NCBI GenBank assembly: GCA_003224695.1
Contig: QHZO01000040.1
Span: 49,027-83,852 of the forward strand
Source of the DNA: Acidobacteriota bacterium
GTDB lineage: Bacteria > Acidobacteriota > Terriglobia > UBA7540
Reading direction: 5' to 3'
DNA: 34,826 nt
Below are positions 7,517-14,540 of this stretch, piece after piece. How positions within the stretch are numbered: the stretch's first letter is position 1; the number at the start of each line of letters is the position of its first letter. The position numbers and the translations under genes are program-made. The notes beneath the pieces were generated by a model. The model searched no databases and had not been told where the DNA came from. It was given only the letters and a program-made list of their open reading frames with translations.

Positions 7517-10500
7517 TTAGAACACGATGCGTCCACTCAACTGAACCTCGCGGCCGGGCGTGCTCGCCATGGTGATGGTCCCGAATTGCGGTGTGTTGAC
7601 GAAGCGGTTGGGCGTCATGTAATTGCTGTGATTCAAGGCGTTGAACATCTCGCCGCGCATTTGTAAATGGAGCCCTTCGGTAAGTCGGAACTCGCGGGTC
7701 AGCGATACGTCCATAAGCTGCAAGCCGGGCCCCTCGACGGTATTTCGGCCGGCGGTGCCAAACTGGAAGGCCGGCGGCGTGGCGAAGGCGGAAGGGTTGA
7801 ACCATGCAGCGGTCGTGCGCGTTCCGGCAGGAAACATCGGCTGGCCAGTGACGTTCGCACGAATGGGGTTTTCACCAAGCAATGTTCCGGCGTTGGCGGT
7901 ATCGCCGAAGACCGAGACGGTGAAAGGAAATCCGCTCTGGGCCTGATAGACCGTAGCGAGCTGCCAATTTGAAGTCAGGCGAGCAAACGCCGGCCGTGTT
8001 TTCCAACCCGGAAGTTCGTAAACGAGGCTCGCGACAAACCGTCTGCGCAGATCGCACGCCCGGCCTTTTTCGGCGTCGAGCAGCGAATTGTTCTGTGGGA
8101 TCGCCGATTCATCCATCGGCGAGCGAAAATCCGGCGAGTTGGTCAGGCTCTTCGCCCAGGTAAAATTGCTAAGCAGTGTCAGGCCGTGCTGGTATCTCCG
8201 GCGCACGTCCACCCAGCCCGCGTCATACCAGCTTCGCGCCGAGTCCTCGAGGAGATTAATCGCGGAAACGGGGGAGACATCGCTTACGACCGCAACGCCA
8301 CTCGGAATCAGGGTGCCCGGGACAAAACTGAGCGTCTTGTAAGGCCGCCGAGGATTGATCGGCCCGGGCCCCGGCGGGGCGTTGTTAATCAAGTGGGCGC
8401 GCTGCAAATGGTATCCGCGCGCGCCTTGGTAGCCCAATTCAACAACGGTATTTCCCGGAAGCGCTTTCTGAAGCGAAAGGCTCCATTGATTCACGTATTG
8501 GGGCTGGCTGTGCGGATCGAACGCCGCAAAGCTGACGCGAGTTTGTCCAAGGACCGGCGATCCGAAATTGAAGCCGCTCAGGCTGGAGATGAAATTGTCG
8601 CTCTGTTGCGTCTCCGGGAATACAAACGGGATGTTGTGCCGCTGGTTGCACCAGGTATTCATATCCACCGGCGTGAAGAACGTGCCGAACGCCGCTCTCA
8701 TGACGAAGCCGTACTTACCGCCGACGGCGTGGGTGAGGCCAAGTCGAGGTGCGAAGTCGAACGCGTTCGGATACATCAAGCCGTTGGGCATGCCCGCCTC
8801 GCCGCCTATGAAAATCGCGGGCACGCCGTTCATAAAGACGAGGTTCGATCCCCGTTTGTAGGAGCGCACGTCGTAAAGCGCGCTCATGTATTCGTAACGC
8901 ACGCCGAGGTTGAGCGTCGTCCGATCGCTCACCCGCCAATCGTCTTCGATGAAGGCGTCGCCATACCACTGGCGCAGGTCCATGTCCGGAATGCCTGCCT
9001 GACGCTGCTTCACCACCGGCAGGCCCAGCAGGAAGCTTGCCAGGGCGGAGCCCGTCCCGTCGTTCGTCGCCGTCTGAGTCGTAAAGCCGTTGGTAAACTG
9101 ATAGTAGCCGCGATTCTGGAAAAAGCCCCACATCGGCCAGAAGAAGCGCCGATAGTCCCCGCCAGCTTTCAAAGAGTTGCGGCCCAATTGCCGGCTCCAA
9201 ATGTTCTGTCCCTGAAAGACGGTGTCCCAATCCTGGACCGGCGTGGCGGCGAATGAGTCCCCGATGCCGTCGTAGCCCTGGAGCGCGAACCAGGGCATTC
9301 CCCAGGCCCCTTTGCCTCCGTACCCCACGCCTTGAATGCCGAGCTGGGTAATGTAGTCGTTGGTGAAATTATTTTGCGAGTAGCGGTGCATCGAGAGCCG
9401 CGACATTCCAAACCAAGCGGTGTTCACCGACAGCGCAGACAGAATGTGTGTGTAGCTCACGGTGAGGTTTTGCGCCACGTTGTTGTCGAAGGCGCCGAAG
9501 CCGGGAAGATTCTGAGGTGTGAAATCCCGCTCGGAGAGAATCGAATAGCGGGCGAAGAGCGCGTCTCCACCCCTGAGGTTGCGGTCCACGCGAAACGTAC
9601 CCTGGTCGGATGAATTGAGGTTCCTCCGTTGATCCAGATAGTTATTCGAGTCGGACCCGCCCCCCATTCCCATTCCTATCCCCATGGCGGCGCCAGGGCC
9701 AAGGTTTGGAGGTGGCAAGAGGCTGAGGACGGTCAGCGCGACCGGGGAGAGGGGGCTGGTGATGACGTTCCCCGAAAAGGCATCGCGCAGGACGGCCGGA
9801 TTTGTCGGGCTGACCGGCTTCGATGGGTCGTAATTAGGGTTGGGATGAGTGGTGCTGGGGTCGTAGATCATGGCGCTCGACTGGCTGAAGTCCCCGGCTC
9901 GCTCCCGCAGGGTCGGGACCGTCTCGGTGTTCGTCATGATATTGCTCAGGCGAAACCCTTCGTAATTGGCGAAATAGAAGGTCTGGTTCTTCTGAATCGG
10001 GCCGCCCAGGGAGGCCCCGAATTGGTTCTGAGACAGGTGCGGGGTATTGTCCGGCACGTTGAAGGCGCGGGCGTCAAACACACTATTGCGGAGGAATTCG
10101 TAAACGTCGCCGTGCACCTTATTGCTTCCCGACTGGGTGACGATATTGATTTGCGCGCCGCCGGCTCCCCCGAACTCCGCCGAATAACTTCCGGTCTGGA
10201 CTTTGAACTCTTGGACCGCGTCGGGCGATGGGCTTAGCGCCAGGGTGTTGAACGTCGGATCGGTGTCCGTCGCGCCGTCCAGTAGAAAGTAGTTGGCGTT
10301 CGGCCGGGCGCCGCCGACGCTCAATGCGGAATCCTGCTGTGGCCGCCAGTAGAGAGGATTCGTGCTGCCCGTCGCGGCACCTGAGCCCGCATGAACGCTC
10401 GGCGCAAGCATCGCCAGATCCAGTAGGTGCCGGCCGTTGAGCGGCAGCTCCTGGGTCATCTTGGGCTCGATCACTTCGCCCAGGCTGGCGTCGCCCGTCC

Positions 10501-10879
10501 GCAGCAGCTCCGACGAGCCCACCACTTCCACGGTCTGGGACAATTCCCCGACGGCAAGCGTCAGGTCGAGGCGGACGGACTGGTTCACTTCCAGCGTCAA
10601 CTGGGGCGTCGCGGGCGCAAAGCCCTTTGCGGATGCCACAAGCTCGTAGGTGCCCGGGTTCAGGCCCACAAACTGGTAAGCGCCCTCGCTCGATGTTTCA
10701 ACAACCCGCGAGAGCTTGGTCTTGACTTCCGTTAGGACTACTCGGACGCGCGGGACCGCAAGCCCTTGCGCATCGCTGATCATCCCGTCCACACGCGCGG
10801 CGTTGACTTGCGCGAGAAGTGGGGCGTGAACCGCCGCGATTAAGAAGGCGGCACCCGGCCATCCGAGCAATTTTTTCAT
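7517..10879 (-). CDS. TonB-dependent receptor with carboxypeptidase-regulatory N-terminal domain (Oar-like)
   Basis: This is a 1120-residue outer-membrane protein. Residues 1-24 are a signal peptide ending LLAQ. Residues ~27-110 are a carboxypeptidase regulatory-like beta domain (VDGMISDAQGLAVPRVRVVL ... GAYQFVGLNPGTYELVASAKGF). Next comes a plug domain (about 125-250), with ELPLNGRHLLDLAMLAPSV and the NIVTQSGSNKVHGDVYEFLRN motif. The rest is a long beta barrel that ends in Phe (GRIVF), the usual outer-membrane assembly signal. A short Gly/Met-rich stretch sits near residue 400. The length and domain order match the large receptor family expanded in Acidobacteriota, thought to import oligosaccharides or peptides. 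No TonB-box is obvious. It stands alone, convergent with the S53 peptidase, so peptide uptake is conceivable but is inference. GGAG precedes the start. Confidence 0.92.
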   Translation of the reverse strand: MKKLLGWPGAAFLIAAVHAPLLAQVNAARVDGMISDAQGLAVPRVRVVLTEVKTKLSRVVETSSEGAYQFVGLNPGTYELVASAKGFAPATPQLTLEVNQSVRLDLTLAVGELSQTVEVVGSSELLRTGDASLGEVIEPKMTQELPLNGRHLLDLAMLAPSVHAGSGAATGSTNPLYWRPQQDSALSVGGARPNANYFLLDGATDTDPTFNTLALSPSPDAVQEFKVQTGSYSAEFGGAGGAQINIVTQSGSNKVHGDVYEFLRNSVFDARAFNVPDNTPHLSQNQFGASLGGPIQKNQTFYFANYEGFRLSNIMTNTETVPTLRERAGDFSQSSAMIYDPSTTHPNPNYDPSKPVSPTNPAVLRDAFSGNVITSPLSPVALTVLSLLPPPNLGPGAAMGIGMGMGGGSDSNNYLDQRRNLNSSDQGTFRVDRNLRGGDALFARYSILSERDFTPQNLPGFGAFDNNVAQNLTVSYTHILSALSVNTAWFGMSRLSMHRYSQNNFTNDYITQLGIQGVGYGGKGAWGMPWFALQGYDGIGDSFAATPVQDWDTVFQGQNIWSRQLGRNSLKAGGDYRRFFWPMWGFFQNRGYYQFTNGFTTQTATNDGTGSALASFLLGLPVVKQRQAGIPDMDLRQWYGDAFIEDDWRVSDRTTLNLGVRYEYMSALYDVRSYKRGSNLVFMNGVPAIFIGGEAGMPNGLMYPNAFDFAPRLGLTHAVGGKYGFVMRAAFGTFFTPVDMNTWCNQRHNIPFVFPETQQSDNFISSLSGFNFGSPVLGQTRVSFAAFDPHSQPQYVNQWSLSLQKALPGNTVVELGYQGARGYHLQRAHLINNAPPGPGPINPRRPYKTLSFVPGTLIPSGVAVVSDVSPVSAINLLEDSARSWYDAGWVDVRRRYQHGLTLLSNFTWAKSLTNSPDFRSPMDESAIPQNNSLLDAEKGRACDLRRRFVASLVYELPGWKTRPAFARLTSNWQLATVYQAQSGFPFTVSVFGDTANAGTLLGENPIRANVTGQPMFPAGTRTTAAWFNPSAFATPPAFQFGTAGRNTVEGPGLQLMDVSLTREFRLTEGLHLQMRGEMFNALNHSNYMTPNRFVNTPQFGTITMASTPGREVQLSGRIVF

Positions 10880-11037
10880 GGCATCTCCGCGAGAGGACTC
10901 CCGCCCGAAGACCGGCGAGAGTCACTTGGCCCAACCGACGCAAAGGGAGAAGTTAAAATTCAAGAAACTTCGAGCGCCCCGATAAGACGCTGCCAGTCTA
11001 AGAAGGCCGCGCGATAGACGTCAATAATTGGAATCCA

Positions 11038-11127
11038 TTAGTGGAAGGGAAAAAATCCATCATCCTCGTCGAGCGCGTCCAGTTCTTTCTGCGCGGAGGG
11101 TTTGATGAGGAGGGCGTAATCAGCCAC
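11038..11127 (-). pseudogene. Truncated RelE/ParE-type toxin remnant
   Basis: A GTG at 11127 overlaps the end of the antitoxin-like gene by eight bases and opens a 29-codon frame. It begins VADYALLIKPSAQKELDALD, the opening strand and helix of RelE/ParE toxins (…Y.L.IKPSA.KELD.L…). After about 20 residues it leaves the family pattern and stops at 11038. The body of the toxin, with its catalytic and mRNA-binding residues, is missing, so this is a decayed toxin. The overlap with the upstream gene is typical of a toxin-antitoxin operon. Confidence 0.7.
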
Positions 11128-11311
11128 GGCGGCGCTTCCGCCGGTTCGCGCGGTATTGCTCGTAGGGAATGCCTTTTTCGTTACGGCGGGATTCCGAGAT
11201 CAACCCATCCCAAAAATCCTCCAGCAGCGCGCCGTACCTTTTCAGGTCAATTTGAACGGCCACCTTGCGACCCTTCTCGTCCGTCACAAACTGAATTCCA
11301 GTCATCGGCAC
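11120..11311 (-). CDS. Small antitoxin-like protein, orphaned
   Basis: A 63-aa protein (GTG start at 11311; an ATG at 11305 is equally possible, with AAGGAG upstream). The sequence TGIQFVTDEKGRKVAVQIDLKRYG, then LLEDFWDGLISESRR, then a basic tail, resembles small antitoxins that precede RelE/ParE toxins. I cannot assign the exact antitoxin family. The following gene on the same strand is the remnant of such a toxin, overlapping by eight bases, which supports the call. The promoter side is interrupted by the IS element, whose left end (11347) lies 36 bases upstream of the GTG. The antitoxin may therefore be expressed from the element or not at all. Confidence 0.55.
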   Translation of the reverse strand: MPMTGIQFVTDEKGRKVAVQIDLKRYGALLEDFWDGLISESRRNEKGIPYEQYRANRRKRRRG

Positions 11312-11338
11312 GGCTCTCCTTAGCTTCCTGTTCCCAAT

Positions 11339-11346
11339 CTAGTTTG
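11339..11346 (+). repeat. Left target-site duplication of the IS1595 element
   Basis: CTAGTTTG, identical to 13451-13458 on the other side. Eight bases is the target duplication length of the IS1595 family. Confidence 0.88.
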
Positions 11347-11371
11347 GGCATCAATATAGTTGGCTAACCAA
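11347..11371 (+). repeat. Left terminal inverted repeat of IS1595 element
   Basis: It matches the reverse complement of 13426-13450 at 23 of 25 positions. The outer 16 bases are identical. Confidence 0.9.
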
Positions 11372-11392
11372 GTGTGTTAGCATACGGGAGAC

Positions 11393-12214
11393 ATGGGAAA
11401 GAAGCATAGAAAGAGCAAAGCAGCACCTAGAGCAGCCGATCAACTCCCTGTCGTTACGCCAACATCAAACTCCCTTCCGCCGATTCAGGCGCTTTGGTAC
11501 GAAAGCAACCGTCTATGGGGCGGGGCAAGCATATTTTCCGCCATCACTCTTACAGTGATGGCGAGCATGAATAAAGACCTCCGCTGGATGCTCCTTCTTG
11601 CATGGCCATTTGCTGCTTTTACGATATGGACGGCAACGGCTTTACTCCACCATAAAGGCCATAGAATTCGCCTCGCCATTGTGGGCACGGCGCTCGTTGG
11701 AGCGGGACTCTACGGCCTTTACCTATGGCTTAGGCCGAATCAGCAACAATCAGGCTTTATGCAGTTCACTGAGATGAAGCCGGTCTATCCACTTTTCACG
11801 CTCGGCAAGCCGTTAATGTTAAATGTATATTACCAAAACAAAAGCACATTCCCAGTGGTCGGCGTAAAGCAGGATGCTGCTTTAGGATTTATATACGGAC
11901 CTTCTGCACAGGCCAAGTCAGGGTATGTACGTCAGACCTTCGCACGGCAAATGCTGAATGACTTGAAGGCGACTTCCTCATACGGTGACGTGGGAGTGGG
12001 CGGAACAATATGGACTACAGTTCAGAGCGATCACGATTTAACTACAAATGATGTGAATAGCCTCATCGAAGGCAAGGTCACACTGTATGTCATATCTCAT
12101 ATTGAATGGACAGAGCACCCAAAGGGGTTTAATCTCTGCCTGTATATGGATAGGCCGCCCGGCCCACGCGTAGAAGATTTTAGTCAGCTTTCATGGCATG
12201 TATGCGAGCAATAA
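11393..12214 (+). CDS. IS cargo: membrane protein of unknown function
   Basis: A 273-residue protein not recognised as a known family. Residues 1-40 are polar with a basic start (MGKKHRKSKAAPR). Three hydrophobic segments follow (about 43-58, 65-85 and 93-113). The remaining ~160 residues form a soluble domain with mixed beta/alpha character (PLFTLGKPLMLNVYYQNKS, GKVTLYVISHIEW, NLCLYMDRPPGPRVEDFS). The LGKPLMLNVYYQNKS...PV segment looks like a beta-sandwich strand pair, as in proteins that describe a partner's environment, but this is only an impression. The gene lies inside the IS1595 element, 21 bases after the left inverted repeat, in the same direction as the transposase. A GGGAG lies very close (2 bases) to the ATG. 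Composition is less GC-rich than the host genes, which fits transfer. The role is unknown; defence, immunity or regulation of the element are guesses. Confidence 0.8.
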   Translation: MGKKHRKSKAAPRAADQLPVVTPTSNSLPPIQALWYESNRLWGGASIFSAITLTVMASMNKDLRWMLLLAWPFAAFTIWTATALLHHKGHRIRLAIVGTALVGAGLYGLYLWLRPNQQQSGFMQFTEMKPVYPLFTLGKPLMLNVYYQNKSTFPVVGVKQDAALGFIYGPSAQAKSGYVRQTFARQMLNDLKATSSYGDVGVGGTIWTTVQSDHDLTTNDVNSLIEGKVTLYVISHIEWTEHPKGFNLCLYMDRPPGPRVEDFSQLSWHVCEQ

Positions 12215-12255
12215 AAGTGGTTTGTAAGCGATTGATACCACCAGGAATAAAGTAC

Positions 12256-12284
12256 TTGACAAACCACGCTGTTTAAGGTACTAT
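12256..12284 (+). promoter_or_regulatory. Strong sigma-70 promoter of the transposase
   Basis: TTGACA (12256-12261), a 17-base spacer, and TACTAT (12279-12284). The -35 box is consensus and the -10 box matches five of six. A start seven bases after the -10 box would be at or beside the A of the ATG at 12292, implying a leaderless message. Confidence 0.75.
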
Positions 12285-12291
12285 GCTAACC

Positions 12292-13239
12292 ATGAGAGAG
12301 AGACATGATAACCCGAAAACGCTGCTGGAAGCGGTGAAATTCTTTGCCGATTACGAGAATTGCCGCAAGTTCATGATTGAGGCGCGATGGCCTGATGGCG
12401 TTGTCCGCTGCCCGCTCTGCGACTCCGACCACGTAATCTATATGGAGCGAACGCGCCGCTGGAAGTGCTACGGCAAGCACACCCGCGCACAGTTTACGCT
12501 CAAGGTCGGAACCATCTTCGCGGATTCTCCCATTCCCCTTGAAAAGTGGCTTCCGACCCTCTGGCTGCTTGTGAATTGCAAGAATGGGATTAGCTCTTAC
12601 GAAGTGGGGCGTAACCTTGGCGTTACCCAAAAGACTGCTTGGTTTATGCTCCACCGGCTTCGGCTTGCTATGCAGACGGGCTCGATCATGAGGCTGCAAG
12701 GCGAAGTTGAGGTTGACGAAACCTTCATCGGCGGCAAGGCTCGGAACATGCACGCTGAGAAAAGGCGCACCCGGATTACGGGCACGGGCGGGAAAGACAA
12801 GGCCGTGGTCATGGGATTCTTGCAGCGTGGCGGAAAGGTCTGCGCGGAAGTCATCGGCACCCGGAAGAAGCGCGAATTGCAGGCGGAAGTGAGAAAGCAC
12901 GTCGCGGCTGGCTCTGCGCTCTACAGCGATGCCCTGCAATCTTACGATGGCTTGGAAGCAGAGTACGCCCACAAAGTGATTGACCATGCAGTTATTTACG
13001 TTGATGGCCTGGTTCATACGAGCGGCCTCGAAAACTTTTGGAGCCTCTTGAAGCGGGGCCTTAAGGGAACCTACGTCAGTGTCGAACCGTTTCATCTGTT
13101 CCGTTATCTTGATGAACAGAGCTTCCGCTATAACGAACGGAAGGACGAAGAAGGCGACTTTGGCAGGTTCCAAACCGCATTTTCTCAGATAATCGGAAAG
13201 CGGCTCACCTACGACCAACTGAGGGGAGTCACGAATTGA
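12292..13239 (+). CDS. IS1595 family transposase (ISXO2-like domain)
   Basis: The product is 315 aa from the ATG at 12292. The upstream ATG at 12283 overlaps the promoter -10 box and cannot be transcribed from it. The N-terminus has a zinc-ribbon (CPLC at residues 40-43, Cys59 and His63 in KCYGKH) and the FMIEARWPDGVVRCP block of IS1595 transposases. A helix-turn-helix region follows (EVGRNLGVTQKTAWFMLHRLR, about 104-124). The ISXO2 catalytic domain shows Asp142 in VDETFIGGK, Asp213 in YSDALQSY and Glu247/Asn248 in LENFWSLLKRGLKG. The enzyme would cut and paste the element bounded by 11347 and 13450. Its stop overlaps the start of a small basic ORF by four bases. The gene appears intact, so the element may still move. 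Confidence 0.93.
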   Translation: MRERHDNPKTLLEAVKFFADYENCRKFMIEARWPDGVVRCPLCDSDHVIYMERTRRWKCYGKHTRAQFTLKVGTIFADSPIPLEKWLPTLWLLVNCKNGISSYEVGRNLGVTQKTAWFMLHRLRLAMQTGSIMRLQGEVEVDETFIGGKARNMHAEKRRTRITGTGGKDKAVVMGFLQRGGKVCAEVIGTRKKRELQAEVRKHVAAGSALYSDALQSYDGLEAEYAHKVIDHAVIYVDGLVHTSGLENFWSLLKRGLKGTYVSVEPFHLFRYLDEQSFRYNERKDEEGDFGRFQTAFSQIIGKRLTYDQLRGVTN

Positions 13240-13394
13240 GGGCAAAGCTCGACAAGTTTAAAGTCGAAAACTCGAAGCAGGCTATGGACAATTTCCGTAA
13301 AGCCCTGGCCCAGGTCGTAAACGTTCCCAAGGCTCACGTTGACCAGAAACGGAAGCAGGCCAAAGCCAGAAATAAACGAAAGCGCCAGCGTTAA
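13236..13394 (+). CDS. Small basic protein coupled to the transposase
   Basis: A 52-residue frame starts at TTG 13236, overlapping the transposase stop (TTGA), with GAGGGG about nine bases upstream. An ATG at 13284 is a shorter alternative. The sequence has FRKALAQVVNVPKAHVDQKRKQ followed by an almost entirely Lys/Arg/Gln/Ala tail. Short proteins with an F.k.l..v..VpK motif and a basic tail are, from memory, common next to transposases; I cannot name the family. It probably binds nucleic acid or the transposase and may tune transposition. It lies wholly within the element and ends 31 bases before the right inverted repeat. Confidence 0.6.
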   Translation: MRAKLDKFKVENSKQAMDNFRKALAQVVNVPKAHVDQKRKQAKARNKRKRQR

Positions 13395-13425
13395 ACGACG
13401 GCGCACACGGAACCAAACATGCACG

Positions 13426-13450
13426 TTGGTTATTCAACTATATTGATGCC
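13426..13450 (-). repeat. Right terminal inverted repeat of IS1595 element
   Basis: Reverse complement reads GGCATCAATATAGTTG, then AA, then TAACCAA. It pairs with 11347-11371. Confidence 0.9.
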
Positions 13451-13458
13451 CTAGTTTG
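13451..13458 (+). repeat. Right target-site duplication of the IS1595 element
   Basis: CTAGTTTG, identical to 11339-11346. Confidence 0.88.
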
Positions 13459-13526
13459 GCCGCCTATCCCCGTCAACCCAAGAGACGAGGCCCGCAGACC
13501 GCCGCGCGTGCGATCCGAGTCTGCAC

Positions 13527-14540
13527 TTACCTGGGCCCCTTTTCTAGCGTCAGAGGGGGCATGGCGGCCCGGCAGGCGGCGTGAAGAGCCGAATAAATGG
13601 CGCCGAAGGTTTGAGCCTGATCGCCAAGCGCGCTCAACTCGACGGGCGGGGCTTCGGGATGAATCTTGCGGACGACTTTGCGCACCGTTGAAACCACGAA
13701 CCGGGGCGCGCCCGTGACCACACCGCCGCCGAGCACAATCAGGTCCGGGTCGAGAATGGCGACCAGGTCCGCCACGCCCACACCCAGCATGGTAAATATT
13801 TTTTCGAGCACGTCGCGCGCTTGGGGATTGCCGCGACGCATGGCGTCGAAAACGAAGCGCGCGTCGCGTATTTCAATCAAACCCGTCCCCTGGTGAAGCG
13901 ACTCGGTGCCGAGCACCCGTCGGCCTTCGGCGGCAATGCCCATCCCCGAAACGTAATTTTCAAAATAGCCTGTGTCCGGAAATTCTTCACTCCAGCGAGG
14001 CCATTCGACTTGCAGCCGGAACAGTTCCCCGGCCGACCCGGTGCGGCCCTCATAGAGCCGGCCATTCACAAACACCCCGGAGCCGATGCCGGTGCCGACC
14101 GCCACGAAGACAAAGTTGTCCTTGCCGCGCGCGATCCCTCGCCAGTGCTCGCCGATGGCCGCCATGTTGGCGTCGTTCTCGATGGCCACGGGCAGGCGGA
14201 ATTTCCTTTCCAGTTCGCGCCGCAGGTCAATATTTTTCCAGCCGGGCAGATTATTGGCGAAAGTGGCGACGCGCGTTTTGGGATGGACGGGACTTGGAAC
14301 ATCCATGGCGATGGCGGCGAGCGGAAGCCTCGCGCGACGGCGGGCGAGGCGCTCGATGCCTTTTTGGATTTGGCGGATGGTCTTTCGCGGGCCGTCTTCC
14401 GGGCGAAGCTTTTCTTCCCTCCGAGCCAGGACCTTTCCCGTAAAGTCCGCCAGTGCGAAGCGCACGTTTGAGGCGCCCATGTCCACACCGACGACACTGC
14501 CTCTCTGGGTGTTGGGAGTCGCTCGGCCGCCGCGGGTCAT
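13527..14540 (-). CDS. ROK family sugar kinase-like protein (glucokinase-like)
   Basis: A 337-residue protein whose ATG (14540) overlaps the stop of the GMC gene as ATGA, so the two are translationally coupled. The ATP-binding phosphate-1 motif is GVDMGASNVRFAL (Asp20), the catalytic aspartate is Asp123 in ENDANMAAIGEHW, and the phosphate-2 motif is VAVGTGIGSGVFVNG followed by GRTGSAGE. A C-terminal GGGVV adenosine motif follows LDPDLIVLGGG. ROK kinases phosphorylate glucose or related sugars, and some members are repressors. There is no helix-turn-helix, so this should be an enzyme. The zinc-binding cluster (CxCGxxGCxE) seen in most ROK proteins is absent; the region reads RLQVEWPRWSEEFPDTGYFENYVSG. 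The substrate is unclear. The upstream half of the long open frame here (beyond 14540) is only the shadow of the GMC gene. Confidence 0.88.
   Translation of the reverse strand: MTRGGRATPNTQRGSVVGVDMGASNVRFALADFTGKVLARREEKLRPEDGPRKTIRQIQKGIERLARRRARLPLAAIAMDVPSPVHPKTRVATFANNLPGWKNIDLRRELERKFRLPVAIENDANMAAIGEHWRGIARGKDNFVFVAVGTGIGSGVFVNGRLYEGRTGSAGELFRLQVEWPRWSEEFPDTGYFENYVSGMGIAAEGRRVLGTESLHQGTGLIEIRDARFVFDAMRRGNPQARDVLEKIFTMLGVGVADLVAILDPDLIVLGGGVVTGAPRFVVSTVRKVVRKIHPEAPPVELSALGDQAQTFGAIYSALHAACRAAMPPLTLEKGPR

Larger units (their letters stand above)
11347..13450 (+). mobile_element. Complete IS1595-family element with cargo gene, 2104 bp
   Basis: The ends are 25-bp inverted repeats (11347-11371 and 13426-13450). 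They share GGCATCAATATAGTTG, two mismatches, then TAACCAA. They are flanked by the perfect 8-bp direct repeat CTAGTTTG (11339-11346, 13451-13458). Inside are three genes in one direction: a membrane protein of unknown function (11393-12214), the transposase (12292-13239) and a coupled small basic protein (13236-13394). A simple insertion sequence would need only the transposase. The IS1595 family is known to carry passenger genes. Intact ends, an exact duplication and an intact transposase point to a recent and possibly active insertion. It landed upstream of a decaying toxin-antitoxin locus. Confidence 0.9.

Noticed and set aside
8186-9256. Plus-strand open frame of 356 codons
   Set aside because: Antisense shadow of the TonB-dependent receptor. 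GC-rich DNA leaves such frames open.
12283-12291. Alternative transposase ATG at 12283
   Set aside because: It overlaps the -10 box of the promoter, so it would not be in the message. The ATG at 12292 also fits the family length.
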